DNA of 32,812 nt from Natrinema pallidum DSM 3751 (GTDB lineage: Archaea; Halobacteriota; Halobacteria; Halobacteriales; Natrialbaceae). Positions 7,341 to 16,254 of this stretch are shown here, one piece after another (position 1 is the first letter of the stretch; each line of letters opens with the position of its first letter). The DNA lies in assembly GCF_000337615.1 (NCBI RefSeq), contig NZ_AOII01000074.1:1-32812 (forward strand). Reading direction: 5' to 3'. Below the pieces are notes generated by a model that was given only the letters and a program-made list of their open reading frames with translations, was not told where the DNA came from and searched no databases. A program made the translations under genes and the position numbers.

Positions 7341-8114
7341 ATGCTCACCTTCATCGGTCTCGGACTCTACGACGAGCGCTCGATCACCGTCGAGGGCCGA
7401 GAGGCGCTTCAGGCGGCCGACCGCGTCTACGCCGAGTTCTACACGAGTAAACTGATCGGGACGACGATCGACGACCTCGAGTCCCATCACGACATCGAGA
7501 TCGAGGTCCGGGACCGCGCTGGGGTCGAACAACACCCGGACGACATGCTCGAGGCGGCCGAGGGAGAGGACATCGCGTTCCTCACCGCGGGCGACACGAT
7601 GATCTCGACGACTCACGTCGACCTCCGCCTGCGGGCTCACGACCGCGGCATCGAGACCCGCGTGATCCACGGCGTCACCGCCCAGACGGCCACCAGCGCG
7701 CTGACTGGCCTGCAGAACTACCGCTTTGGAAAAGCGACGACGCTGCCCTTCCCCTACGCCCACGGGGCCGAGGGTCTCCCCGCGAGCGTGACGGAGACGA
7801 TCGACGACAACCGGGCCGACGGCCTGCACACGGTCGTCTATCTGGATATCAAGACGGAACGGGAGGAGTACATGACCGCCGACACGGGTGCAACACTGCT
7901 CGCCGAGGAGTATCCCGACCTCGTGGGCGTCGTCGTCGCCCGTGCTGGCAGCCCCGATCCGCTCGTCGAGGCCGGGACGATGTCCGAGCTGGCGGCTCGG
8001 GAGTTCGGCGAGCCGCTGCATTTACTCGTCGTGCCAGGCGAGTGTCACCTGCTCGAGGCCGACGCACTGGTCGAACTGGCGGGGGCCGACCGGGACGCCC
8101 TCGAGATCGCCTGA
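7341..8114 (+). CDS. dph5: Diphthine synthase
   Basis: This 257-aa SAM-dependent methyltransferase makes diphthine on elongation factor 2, a step in diphthamide biosynthesis shared by archaea and eukaryotes. Typical features are the N-terminal MLTFIGLGLYDERSITVEG, the SAM-binding FLTAGDTMISTTHVDLRLRA near residues 75-95, the central VIHGVTAQTA and LQNYRFGKATTLPFP, and the C-terminal VVPGECHLLEADALV. The length matches archaeal Dph5. The ATG at 7341 gives the expected N-terminus. The upstream RidA-family gene ends 62 nt before it. Confidence 0.96.
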   Translation: MLTFIGLGLYDERSITVEGREALQAADRVYAEFYTSKLIGTTIDDLESHHDIEIEVRDRAGVEQHPDDMLEAAEGEDIAFLTAGDTMISTTHVDLRLRAHDRGIETRVIHGVTAQTATSALTGLQNYRFGKATTLPFPYAHGAEGLPASVTETIDDNRADGLHTVVYLDIKTEREEYMTADTGATLLAEEYPDLVGVVVARAGSPDPLVEAGTMSELAAREFGEPLHLLVVPGECHLLEADALVELAGADRDALEIA

Positions 8115-8193
8115 AACCGACTCCGTCCGGACGGCGGTGGTTCGATCGGGATCGGAGGCGGTTATTTACCATCGGAGTGAAAAACGATGACCG

Positions 8194-9018
8194 ATGAATA
8201 GTCGGGACGACGGGGAGCCCGATCCCAACGGATCGACGATGGCGGGGGATGACCTCGACCGAGAGACGCTCGAGTTGGCCCGCGAGGAACTGCGAATCAC
8301 GTTCGACTATCAGGTCGAGCGCATCCAAGAGATCGACGAGAAGGCGATCGAGATCCTGAAGGCGAACCTCCTGTTGATCGGGCTGGTCGTCACGGGCGGT
8401 TCGATCGTGGTCCAGACACAACTCGACGTCGATCCCTTCATCAACCCCTTTACGATCGCCAGCGCGCTCCTCCTGCTGGCGTCGACGGGACTCGCCGGCG
8501 TGACGTACACCGCCTCGAACCTCCGGGGCGGCATCGACGGCGATGCGGTCGACGTCGCGCTCGCGACGGCTCGAGCCGATCCCGCGGCCGACGCGGATCG
8601 GTTCGAAGTGCGACTGCTCCGCAGCTACGGGCGCTGGATCGAGTACAACGCCCGGGTGACGGCCGTCAACGACATGTTCGCGACGATCACCGTCCTCATG
8701 GTGATCGCCGCGTTCGTCTACGTCGTCGCCGGCATCGCGGTCGGCGCGGTCGGACCGTCCCCGATCGTCTCGGGGATCGCCTTCCTCGTACTCACGGCCG
8801 TCCTCCTGTGGCTCGGTGCGTTCGCGTACTACATGGACCATCTCGGCGCGAGCGACAGCCGCTGGGAGGGGACGTTCGACGGCGTCAGAATCTCGAAAGG
8901 GGTGACCCGAAAAGGCGGCCTGTCGACGCTGCGATCGATGCGCAGTGAGGGAGCGACCGACGAAGCGGAAGCGGAAACGGAACGGGACGCGACTGCGGCG
9001 CGAAACGCCCGACCGTAG
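8194..9018 (+). CDS. Four-TM membrane protein with N-terminal helical segment
   Basis: This 274-aa protein is not assigned with confidence. A polar helical segment (about residues 22-55, including FDYQVERIQEIDEKAIEILK) runs straight into a first TM helix (about 56-76). A second TM follows (about 88-108), then a polar region and two more TM helices (about 164-187 and 190-214), with a charged C-terminal tail. The helix with a D-x-KA-x-x-I-L pattern leading into paired TM helices resembles membrane effectors of the Pycsar TM (PycTM) type, but the likeness is slight and no cyclase gene is nearby. TTATTTA about 26-32 nt upstream supports the ATG at 8194 as a leaderless start. Confidence 0.8.
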   Translation: MNSRDDGEPDPNGSTMAGDDLDRETLELAREELRITFDYQVERIQEIDEKAIEILKANLLLIGLVVTGGSIVVQTQLDVDPFINPFTIASALLLLASTGLAGVTYTASNLRGGIDGDAVDVALATARADPAADADRFEVRLLRSYGRWIEYNARVTAVNDMFATITVLMVIAAFVYVVAGIAVGAVGPSPIVSGIAFLVLTAVLLWLGAFAYYMDHLGASDSRWEGTFDGVRISKGVTRKGGLSTLRSMRSEGATDEAEAETERDATAARNARP

Positions 9019-9060
9019 CGCCGGACGGCACGTCCGAACGCGGGCGGGTCCATGTCCCCC

Positions 9061-10146
9061 TCAGCCGTGTAGGACGGCCTCGAGCCGATCCATGAAGTCG
9101 CCGGGGACCTCGAGCTGCGGCGTGTGCCCCGTGTTGCCGAAGACGACCTCCTCGAACTCGCCGCCGCGATCCGCGTAGGTCTCGAGGACGGCGCGGGTCT
9201 GGTCGACCATGGGCTGGGGCGGGAAGACGTCCTCGCCGGGCCAGTCCGGGAGCTCCCCCATTCGGCCGAGCGTCCCGAGATCGAACAGGGAGGCGTTCGA
9301 GACGATTTGGTCGGAATCGCCGCGGATCCACAGCACGGACGGTTTCTCGTCGGGATCGATCTCGGTAATCGCCTCGAGATCGCAGTATTTGGGCGAGATG
9401 GCATTGTTCACGCCGATCTCGCCCGGTGCGATGCCGGGCCAGTTGTCGCTTGGCTCCCACGAGCCCGGATAGTGCCCGTCACCGGTCGCCGTGTCGAGCA
9501 TCCCCGTCAGATACGATTCCTCCCGGTCGTCGTCGAACTCGTGGGTCGGATCGACGTAGTAGGTTCGTAGTACTTTCCGCGGCACGGTCCGCCCCTCCTC
9601 GCTCCGGTCGCGGTTCGCCAGCCCCGCGACGAATCCGTCGTTCGCGAGTCCACCGCCGGAGCCGGCGTAATCGTCGAAACACGGTGTTCCCTCGGTCCCC
9701 TTCGTCCCGCCGAAACCGTACGGCGAGAGCGGATTGACGAGTACGAGTTCGGCGACGTCATCGGGGTGGTCGATCGCGTACCGCATGGCGGCCCCGCCGC
9801 CGTTGGACCAGCCGACGAGGACGAGGGGGCTCTCGAGGCCGAGTTCGACGACCAGCGCACGAACGTCGGCCTCGAAGTCGCCGAGCCCGTTCGTCGCGTC
9901 GATCGGTTTCGGCTCCGAATTACCGAACCCTCGTAGATCGGGCGCGATCGCGCGGTGACGCCCCGGGAGCGCCGCCAGTACGTCCTCGAAGAACCGCGAG
10001 GACGAGACGTTGCCGTGGAGAAAGACGATCGTCCGGCCGCCGTCGGTGGCTCGATCGGTCCCACCCGACGCAAGGAAATGAGTGTCAAGGCGGCCGGTGT
10101 CGACGGTTCGCGAGTCGACCCCGGCGAGGGTGTCGTCTCGAGGCAT
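9061..10146 (-). CDS. Alpha/beta hydrolase
   Basis: This is a 361-aa alpha/beta-hydrolase-fold enzyme. The oxyanion-hole region is FLHGNVSSSRFF (about residues 42-53). The nucleophile elbow is GWSNG with Ser114, the acid is likely Asp277 or Asp279 in RGDSDQ, and the catalytic His is His341 in GNTGHTPQ. A large lid insertion lies between about residues 140 and 260. Substrate cannot be predicted; the set of motifs fits esterases, haloalkane-dehalogenase-like or epoxide-hydrolase-like members. The reading frame stays open far upstream by chance, but the family N-terminus begins near the ATG at 10146. The downstream 4-TM gene converges on it. Confidence 0.9.
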   Translation of the reverse strand: MPRDDTLAGVDSRTVDTGRLDTHFLASGGTDRATDGGRTIVFLHGNVSSSRFFEDVLAALPGRHRAIAPDLRGFGNSEPKPIDATNGLGDFEADVRALVVELGLESPLVLVGWSNGGGAAMRYAIDHPDDVAELVLVNPLSPYGFGGTKGTEGTPCFDDYAGSGGGLANDGFVAGLANRDRSEEGRTVPRKVLRTYYVDPTHEFDDDREESYLTGMLDTATGDGHYPGSWEPSDNWPGIAPGEIGVNNAISPKYCDLEAITEIDPDEKPSVLWIRGDSDQIVSNASLFDLGTLGRMGELPDWPGEDVFPPQPMVDQTRAVLETYADRGGEFEEVVFGNTGHTPQLEVPGDFMDRLEAVLHG

Positions 10147-10229
10147 GGCCGCCGGTACTACGGCTCCCCTGATAACTCCCGGGCCGAGACTCGATCGCTG
10201 AGCCGTTCGATCGACCCGACTGCGCCGGC

Positions 10230-11486
10230 TCAATCGTCCGCGGTGACGCCGTCTCGAGGCCGCCGAGGGGAGCGGCGACGGAGCGTCCCGCCGATAACGG
10301 CGGCGATCACGGCGCAGGCGGCGACGACGACGAACAGCGCCGTCGGCGTCGACCGCGTCAGAATCAGACCCGCGAGCGACGACCCGAGCGCACCGACCCC
10401 AAAGATCGCGGTGTACGTGTAGCCGAAGGAGAGACCCCTCGCATCGGCCGGCGTGTACGTCGAGATCGCTTCCTGGTTGATCGGTGCGATCATGAACGTG
10501 AGGAATCCGAGGACGCCCACGACGACCAACAGCGGGGCCAGCCCCGCCTTCGTCGACGGCACGAACGCGAGCGCGACGGCGGCCAGGGCGACGTAGCCGC
10601 CCACGAGGACGGTCTCGAGTCGCGCGCGGTCGACGAGTTTGCCACCGACGTACTGGCCGAACCCGCCGACGAGCAAGAGCCCCGAGTAGACGTACTGGCT
10701 GGGTTCGAACGAGCGGCCGACGAACGTGATCGGGTCGAGCAGCGGCAGGGTCGCCAGGATGTCCGGCAGGAAGGTAAACGTCGCCCGGTAGGAGACGCCG
10801 TAGAGGATACCGATCGCGAAGACGAGGCCGAAGCCGACGGTAAACAGCCGCCGCGAACCCGCGAGGAAGGCCGCGAGGCCGTGCGGCCCCTCGCCAGCCG
10901 TGGCATCGTCCGCGCCGCGAGCCGAGGTACCGGCGGTCTCGTCGAACTCCAGTCGCGCCCCGACGACCGCCGCGAGGAGGACCGGCACCAGGAGCAGGGC
11001 AGCGACGGTCCGCCAGCCGACGAACGCCAGCAGAACCGCCGCGAGCAACGGCCCGGTCGCGACGCCGACGTTGCCCGCAACGCCGTGGTACGCGAATGCG
11101 GTGCCCCGTTCTTTCGTTCCGCGGCTGAGCAGCGCCAGGCCCGCCGGATGATAGAGGCTCGCCGCCGCGCCCCACACCAGCAATCCGACCGTCAGAACGC
11201 CGATAGTCGGGGCGGCGGCAACGAGCCCGAAGGCACCGCCCATCCCGAGCAGACAGGCGAGGATGAGCCGCTTGGAACGAACCCGATCTGCCAGCAGCCC
11301 CGTCGGGAGCGCGCCGACGCCGATCAGAGCGTAGCTCGCGCCGACTATGACGCCGAGAAACGCCGGCGTCGTCGAGAACGCCTCGAGCCAGCTGACGACG
11401 AAGATCGGGATCACCAGCTCGTAGGTGTGGAAGACGGCGTGGCCGAGCATGGCAAAGGCGGTTACCGCCCTGTCGTTCCGATCCAT
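10230..11486 (-). CDS. Major facilitator superfamily transporter
   Basis: This 418-aa protein has about twelve hydrophobic helices in two halves separated by a polar loop (about residues 185-212). The MFS A-like loop motif appears as GLLADRVRSKRLI after the second helix, and a related QYVGGKLVDRARLET in the second half. SLYHPAGLALLSRGTKERGTAFAYHG is typical of fosmidomycin-resistance or oxalate/formate-like MFS branches. The substrate is unknown. It is divergent from nothing and lies 83 nt upstream of the hydrolase gene on the same strand, so the two could be cotranscribed. The start at 11486 gives a short cytoplasmic N-terminus before helix 1. Confidence 0.9.
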   Translation of the reverse strand: MDRNDRAVTAFAMLGHAVFHTYELVIPIFVVSWLEAFSTTPAFLGVIVGASYALIGVGALPTGLLADRVRSKRLILACLLGMGGAFGLVAAAPTIGVLTVGLLVWGAAASLYHPAGLALLSRGTKERGTAFAYHGVAGNVGVATGPLLAAVLLAFVGWRTVAALLLVPVLLAAVVGARLEFDETAGTSARGADDATAGEGPHGLAAFLAGSRRLFTVGFGLVFAIGILYGVSYRATFTFLPDILATLPLLDPITFVGRSFEPSQYVYSGLLLVGGFGQYVGGKLVDRARLETVLVGGYVALAAVALAFVPSTKAGLAPLLVVVGVLGFLTFMIAPINQEAISTYTPADARGLSFGYTYTAIFGVGALGSSLAGLILTRSTPTALFVVVAACAVIAAVIGGTLRRRSPRRPRDGVTADD

Positions 11487-11536
11487 ACTCGCTTCGGCGG
11501 TGGCGGGCCACTAAAAAACGGCGAGCGAGCCGTCGC

Positions 11537-12517
11537 TTACAGCCGGTCGATGATCGCTGCAGTCACGTCCGCGGTCGAGGCGTCGCCGCCCAGATCCGGC
11601 GTCCGCGGTCCGTTCTCGAGCGTCGCCTCGACGGCCTCGTGGACGGCCGCGCTCTTCTCGTCGTAGCCGAGGTACTCGAGCAGCATGGCGGCGGAAACGA
11701 TCGTCGCGGCAGGGTTCGCGATCCCCTGTCCGGCGATGTCGGGGGCGGTGCCGTGGACGGGTTCGAACAGAGCGCGATCGGGGCCGACGTTGGCACTGGG
11801 CAGGAGGCCGAGGCCGCCGACGAGGCCGGCCGCGAGGTCCGAAAGGACATCACCCGCGAGGTTCGGGCAGACGACCACGTCGAACTGGTCGGGATCGAGA
11901 CAGACCCGTGTTGCGAAGGCGTCCATCAGGACCTGATCGGTCTCGACGCCGTGCTCATCGGCGACCGAGACGACGGTATCGCGGAAGAGGCCGTCCGTTT
12001 CGCGCATGACGTTCGCCTTGTGAACGATCGAGAAGCCGTCGTGGTCGTCGCCGTCGACGTACTCGCAGGCGAACTCGGCGAGCCGTTCCGAGGCCGACTC
12101 CGTGACGACGCGGGTGAGCGTCGAGACGTCCTGCGTCAGGCGGTCCTCGTGGCCCGCGTAGACGCCCTCGGTGTTCTCTCGGAGGAAGACCAGGTCCGTC
12201 TCGGGACGCACCGCGTCGATACCGGGATAGGCCTTTGCGGGGCGGATGTTGACGAACGAGTCGACCGCCGTGCGGAGCGGCAGGATGACGTCCGCCGCGG
12301 TGTCACCGGCCGCGCCGAACAGCGTCGCGTCCGCCGACGCCGCGAGGTCGTAGGTCTCCTGGGGCAGCGCCTCGCCGGTCTCCTCCCGTACCGCGTCGCC
12401 CGCGTCGGCCTCGACGAACTCGAAGTCGATCTCGAGGGCCTCGAGTACGTCGACCGCGGCGGGTGTCACTTCCCGTCCGATCCCGTCGCCCGGAATGACG
12501 GCGATTTCGTGAGTCAT
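11537..12517 (-). CDS. leuB: 3-isopropylmalate dehydrogenase
   Basis: This is a 326-aa NAD-dependent beta-decarboxylating dehydrogenase for leucine synthesis. Motifs are [10 protein letters not shown] at the N-terminus, [12 protein letters not shown] (substrate Arg), [10 protein letters not shown], the catalytic HKANVM, the metal-binding DAFATR...[11 protein letters not shown], and [16 protein letters not shown] near the NAD site. The ATG at 12517 is chosen over an in-frame GTG six bases upstream. A weak TTTT-containing TATA-like element about 26-28 nt before it suggests a leaderless promoter of its own. This is needed because an opposite-strand gene separates leuB from the rest of the leu/ilv cluster. 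Confidence 0.95.
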   Translation of the reverse strand: MTHEIAVIPGDGIGREVTPAAVDVLEALEIDFEFVEADAGDAVREETGEALPQETYDLAASADATLFGAAGDTAADVILPLRTAVDSFVNIRPAKAYPGIDAVRPETDLVFLRENTEGVYAGHEDRLTQDVSTLTRVVTESASERLAEFACEYVDGDDHDGFSIVHKANVMRETDGLFRDTVVSVADEHGVETDQVLMDAFATRVCLDPDQFDVVVCPNLAGDVLSDLAAGLVGGLGLLPSANVGPDRALFEPVHGTAPDIAGQGIANPAATIVSAAMLLEYLGYDEKSAAVHEAVEATLENGPRTPDLGGDASTADVTAAIIDRL

Positions 12518-12740
12518 ACTCACTCATCGATGGGGAGCCGAAAAGAGGGTATCGATACCGACGGCGAGACGTGTACGTCGCTCGCGTCCGCAGTCTCGTT
12601 CACAGCAAATCACGTAACGAATCGAGCCCGATCGAATGCGAACTCTATGGTGAGACCCCCGTCACGGATGGTTTCGATCACTCTTGACTATTTCTGCCGG
12701 TTGGGGTATAGTAAGTCGTCACATCTGTTTGTACAAGTAA

Positions 12741-12806
12741 TGTATTATATTTTTATTTATATATTAGAAAAACATAAGTGACCGAGACCATGATGTAGTG
12801 TCGAAA
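12741..12806 (+). promoter_or_regulatory. AT-rich promoter region of the orphan secreted-protein gene
   Basis: A run of almost pure A/T (about 12741-12770, with TTATATTTTTATTTATATAT) stands out sharply from the surrounding GC-rich DNA and offers several TATA-like boxes. It lies 30-60 nt before the possible starts at 12798 (GTG) and 12807 (ATG). The rest of the 12518-12740 stretch holds only the leuB promoter and no recognisable gene. Confidence 0.5.
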
Positions 12807-13763
12807 ATGATTAATACCTCACAGAAAGGGCGACGGCGATTCCTTAAATCGGCCTCACTTGGAGCTGCTGCGATTCTTGGTGGTTCCACCGCAATCAGCA
12901 CCGTTACCGCATACTCCGATCAATCATGGCCACTCCGAGATCGTGAGTCCACATGGGAGGACGGATACGACGAACGATATCGGAGTATCTCGAATTTGAA
13001 TCTCGACTACTACATCAGCTGGAGTTCCGACGGGCATTTCGAGCACAATCCGGTTATAACGACCGCACATGAAGCAAACCGCCAGACAGGCAGGGATTCA
13101 CGCGGAGATCCAGTCTATACAACGGAAGGCTGGATCACAGAGTCCGAATTGAACGTGAAAACGATTTCTGATGGCTGGTTGCTTTCGGATCGGGAAAATG
13201 AGTATCTCGAGTGTTGTCCTGGGGTCGCAAGCGACGCAAACGAGAGCCCGAATGAATTTTTCACGTGGGGCGTCGACTTCCTGGTAGGCAACACTCCCGG
13301 TGTCGGAACCCTCAAAGATCTATTCGACGGCGGAAGCGCGCTCGTTCAGACGTTATACGATCAAAAGGATCCCGGATACACGACGACGTACAAGTGGGAC
13401 TACGATAACGACAACTCCGGAAATCTCCGTGACGGCGAGTCGTACCCCTATACGGATTCACAGACGTTCAAACCACTCGAGAAGGTAAACCACGACGGAC
13501 ACAATAATCGGTCCGCCGAAGCTGTCTTCCGAACGACATGGAGACATAAGGGGGGTGGTGGTGCTCCGGACGCACCTGTCGCCGGTTTCGAGATCGAAGT
13601 CCCCACCCCGGATACTCGGTTTGATGAGATGAGTTCGTCGGAAAAGGACGACTGGGGAGTTAAGACGGCGGACGACTCGAGGTTTCCGCTATCCGGTACG
13701 ACTGACGACGACCTCGTTGCCACTGATCCACCAGCAGAAATCACATTCCTGAGTAACTCATAA
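12807..13763 (+). CDS. Orphan Tat-secreted protein of unknown function
   Basis: I do not recognise the family of this 318-aa protein. The N-terminus is a Tat signal: GRRRFLKSASLG, then a hydrophobic stretch and a likely cleavage site after about STVTAYS. The mature protein is polar and aromatic, with one Cys-Cys pair (YLECCPG). It also has a moderately hydrophobic stretch, VDFLVGNTPGVGTLKDLFDG, that could contact membrane. No lipobox is present. The ATG at 12807 is preferred; an in-frame GTG at 12798 would add three residues. The gene is visibly AT-richer than its neighbours and points against the leu/ilv operon it interrupts, which suggests acquisition by transfer. Genes for secreted peptides or toxins have this general look, but nothing here proves it. 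Confidence 0.8.
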   Translation: MINTSQKGRRRFLKSASLGAAAILGGSTAISTVTAYSDQSWPLRDRESTWEDGYDERYRSISNLNLDYYISWSSDGHFEHNPVITTAHEANRQTGRDSRGDPVYTTEGWITESELNVKTISDGWLLSDRENEYLECCPGVASDANESPNEFFTWGVDFLVGNTPGVGTLKDLFDGGSALVQTLYDQKDPGYTTTYKWDYDNDNSGNLRDGESYPYTDSQTFKPLEKVNHDGHNNRSAEAVFRTTWRHKGGGGAPDAPVAGFEIEVPTPDTRFDEMSSSEKDDWGVKTADDSRFPLSGTTDDDLVATDPPAEITFLSNS

Positions 13764-13838
13764 GTCGCGCTTTCGGCGATCTCCTGTCGGCGCAGGTGTG
13801 TCATCGCGACTGCACGCCGCCGATCGCGGGGGACACGA

Positions 13839-13857
13839 CAGCCGAACGAAACGGCTG
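13839..13857. terminator. Stem-loop between convergent genes
   Basis: CAGCCG (13839-13844) pairs with CGGCTG (13852-13857) around a 7-nt loop. It lies between the 3' ends of the orphan gene and leuD, where a bidirectional terminator could sit. No T-rich tract follows on either strand, so the role is uncertain. Confidence 0.25.
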
Positions 13858-13900
13858 ATGGCGGTTACCGGCGACCACGGCGTCGGAAAACACCCCGCTC

Positions 13901-14536
13901 CTACTCGGCGTCGGGGATCGCCGCGTCGTCGACGTAGGGCAGTTCGCGAGCCGTCTCACGAACGGCCGCCGCGTTGGACTTCATCAGCGCCGTCGTGTCC
14001 CAGACGCCCTCGACGAGGGCCTTCCGCTGGGCGTCGTCGACGGTGACGGCGATCGTCTCGTCCCCGTAGGTCACTTCCTCGGCCTCGATGTCGATCTCGA
14101 GTTCGCCGTCGGGGTTCGCGTCGACCCAGTCCTGGAGGTCCGCGATGGTCTCGCTGTCGGCCGTGACGGTCGGAATCCCGAGGGCCAGACAGTTGCCCGC
14201 GAAGATTTCGGCGAAGCTCTCGCCGATGATCGCGTCGATCCCCCAGCGCAGCAGCGCCTGCGGGGCGTGCTCGCGCGAGGAACCACAGCCGAAGTTGCTG
14301 TTGACGACCAGCACCGAGGAGTCCTGATAGCGGGCCTCGTTGAACGGGTGGTCCTTCCGGTTATCGTCGTCGTCGAATCGCAGATCGAAGAACGCGAACT
14401 CGCCCAGCCCGTCGAAGGTGACGACCTTCATGAACCGGGCGGGAATGATCTGGTCGGTGTCGATGTCGTTGCCCCGAATCGGGACACCCGAACCGGACAC
14501 GTGGTTGACTTCCGGAATCTCGACGTCATCCGTCAT
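13901..14536 (-). CDS. leuD: 3-isopropylmalate dehydratase small subunit
   Basis: This is the 211-aa small subunit of isopropylmalate isomerase, which pairs with LeuC to move the hydroxyl group of 2-isopropylmalate. It carries the swivel-domain motifs [19 protein letters not shown] (about residues 18-36) and [18 protein letters not shown] (about 79-96). The length fits LeuD of the bacterial type (about 200 aa). Its ATG overlaps the leuC stop by 4 nt, so it is coupled to leuC. Confidence 0.95.
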   Translation of the reverse strand: MTDDVEIPEVNHVSGSGVPIRGNDIDTDQIIPARFMKVVTFDGLGEFAFFDLRFDDDDNRKDHPFNEARYQDSSVLVVNSNFGCGSSREHAPQALLRWGIDAIIGESFAEIFAGNCLALGIPTVTADSETIADLQDWVDANPDGELEIDIEAEEVTYGDETIAVTVDDAQRKALVEGVWDTTALMKSNAAAVRETARELPYVDDAAIPDAE

Positions 14537-15954
14537 GCGAGGTTCACCTCCTTCAGATCGCGCACGTCAGAGACTTCGCCGGTAATCGCTGCGGCCGCGA
14601 CCATTCTGGGGCTCATCAGCACGGTCCGCCCATCCTTCGATCCCTGCCGGCCGACGAAGTTCCGGTTCGAGGAGGAGGCGCAAGCCTCGTCGCCCTCGAG
14701 TTGGTCCTCGTTCATGCCCAGACACATCGAACAGCCGGCGTTGCGCCACTCGAAGCCGGCCTCCTCGAAGGTGTCCTTGAGGCCTTCCTCCTCGGCGGCC
14801 TCCTGGACGCGCTGGCTGCCGGGGACGACCATCGCGCGGACGTCGTCGGCGACCTCGCGGCCCTCGACGATCCGGGCCGCGCGTCGCAGGTCCGGCAGGC
14901 GGGCGTTCGTACAGGAACCGAGGAAGGCCACGTCGATGTCGTAGCCTTCCATCGTGTCGCCGGGTTCGACGCGCATGTGCTCTTGGGCGCGTCGAGCGGT
15001 GTCTTGCTTCTCCGCTGGCAGCGACTCCGGTTCCGGAATCGGATCGGAGATGCCGATCCCCTGCCCGGGCGTGGTTCCCCAGGTGACGACCGGCTCGAGT
15101 TCGTTCGCGTCGATATGGACGACGTCGTCGTACTCGGCGTCCGCGTCGGAGCGAATGGACTCCCAGTATGGCTTGAGTTCCTCGAACCGCTCGGGGTTTT
15201 CCTGGAAGTAATCGGTCCGTTTCAGCCACTCGTAGGTGGTCTCGTCGGGGTTGACGTAGCCCGCGCGAGCGCCGCCCTCGATAGACATGTTACAGATCGA
15301 CATCCGCCCTTCCATGCCCAGGCTCTCGATGGCCTCGCCGGCGTACTCGTAGACGTAGCCGACGCCGCCCTCGGTGCCCAAGCGACGGATGATCTCGAGG
15401 ATGATGTCCTTGGCTTCGACACCCTCACCGAGTTCGCCGTCGACCTGGATCTTGCGGACCTTCTGTTTCTCCATGGCGACGGTCCCCGTTGCGAGGACGT
15501 CGCGGATCTGGGAGGTCCCGATGCCGAACGCGAGCGCGCCGAAGGCACCGTGGGTCGAGGTGTGGCTGTCACCGCAGACGATCGTCTTGCCGGGCTGGGT
15601 CAGTCCCTGCTCCGGGCCGATGACGTGGACGATCCCCTGATCGCCCGTCGTCGGGTCGGAAAAGTCGATGCCCGCGTCGCGGACGTTGTCCTCGAGTTCG
15701 GCCATCATCTCCTCGGCCGCGTCCTCCTCGTAGGGGCGGGACTGGTCCGCCGTCGGCACGATGTGGTCGACCGTCGCGTGGGTCAGGTCCGGAAACGCGA
15801 CCTCGAGGTCGCGCTCGCGGAGCATGCCGAAGGCCTGCGGGCTCGTGACCTCGTGGATGAGGTGGAGGCCGACGAACAGTTGGTCCTGACCGGTCGGGAG
15901 GGTAGTGACCTTGTGGCGATCCCAGACCTTGTCGTACAGCGTCTCCGCGCTCAT
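14533..15954 (-). CDS. leuC: 3-isopropylmalate dehydratase large subunit
   Basis: This is the 473-aa aconitase-family subunit of isopropylmalate isomerase. The [4Fe-4S] ligands are visible in GSCTN (about residue 345) and in the CSMCLG pair (about 406-409). [21 protein letters not shown] is the substrate/cluster region near residues 126-146. Its length and motifs match the long bacterial-type LeuC rather than the shorter archaeal homoaconitase-like form. The start overlaps the stop of the 94-aa gene upstream (ATGA), and the end overlaps leuD. Confidence 0.96.
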   Translation of the reverse strand: MSAETLYDKVWDRHKVTTLPTGQDQLFVGLHLIHEVTSPQAFGMLRERDLEVAFPDLTHATVDHIVPTADQSRPYEEDAAEEMMAELEDNVRDAGIDFSDPTTGDQGIVHVIGPEQGLTQPGKTIVCGDSHTSTHGAFGALAFGIGTSQIRDVLATGTVAMEKQKVRKIQVDGELGEGVEAKDIILEIIRRLGTEGGVGYVYEYAGEAIESLGMEGRMSICNMSIEGGARAGYVNPDETTYEWLKRTDYFQENPERFEELKPYWESIRSDADAEYDDVVHIDANELEPVVTWGTTPGQGIGISDPIPEPESLPAEKQDTARRAQEHMRVEPGDTMEGYDIDVAFLGSCTNARLPDLRRAARIVEGREVADDVRAMVVPGSQRVQEAAEEEGLKDTFEEAGFEWRNAGCSMCLGMNEDQLEGDEACASSSNRNFVGRQGSKDGRTVLMSPRMVAAAAITGEVSDVRDLKEVNLA

Positions 15955-16235
15955 TCCTCGTCCTCTACGGTGTCGCCGTGCTCGACGCCGCGCTCGAAGA
16001 CGCGGTTCGCGTCGTCGGCACTGTTCGGCGGCGTGTGGTCGACGTCGCGCATTTTCGTTCGTTGCTCCGCCCGTTCGTCCTCCTCGTCAGTCTCGGTCGG
16101 GGTCGATTCGGGCTCGCCACCGTCCGCTGCGACGGTCGGTCCGCGGCTGAACAGCTGGCCGGCCGTCCGCCCAGTGTAGGGGTTCGTGTGGCTGACAGTA
16201 GCCATCGTCTCTGTCGTGTCGTCTGTTTCGTTCAT
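15951..16235 (-). CDS. Small acidic protein between ilvC and leuC
   Basis: This 94-aa protein has no assigned function. It has a short conserved-looking head ([21 protein letters not shown]), a very acidic low-complexity middle rich in Glu, Asp and Thr, and a tail with [22 protein letters not shown]. There is no signal, TM segment or metal motif. It starts 19 nt after ilvC and its TGA overlaps the leuC ATG, so it is a true operon member, probably coupled to leuC. I recall a small ORF in the same place in Haloferax volcanii, which would point to a conserved role. An in-frame Met 30 nt later (MATVSHT) is an alternative start. Confidence 0.75.
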   Translation of the reverse strand: MNETDDTTETMATVSHTNPYTGRTAGQLFSRGPTVAADGGEPESTPTETDEEDERAEQRTKMRDVDHTPPNSADDANRVFERGVEHGDTVEDEE

Positions 16236-16254
16236 GGTCGTTCGGGGATCGTTG

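Noticed and set aside
9061-11511. 816-codon ORF on the - strand covering hydrolase and MFS genes
   Set aside because: It is the hydrolase frame left open by high GC content. Its upstream part is Arg-rich and antisense or out of frame to the clear MFS protein.
14701-16179. 492-codon ORF on the + strand opposite leuC
   Set aside because: It is an antisense shadow of a well-conserved enzyme gene. Long antisense ORFs are routine in high-GC haloarchaeal DNA; the same holds for 18607-19815, 19890-21035 and 22140-23756.
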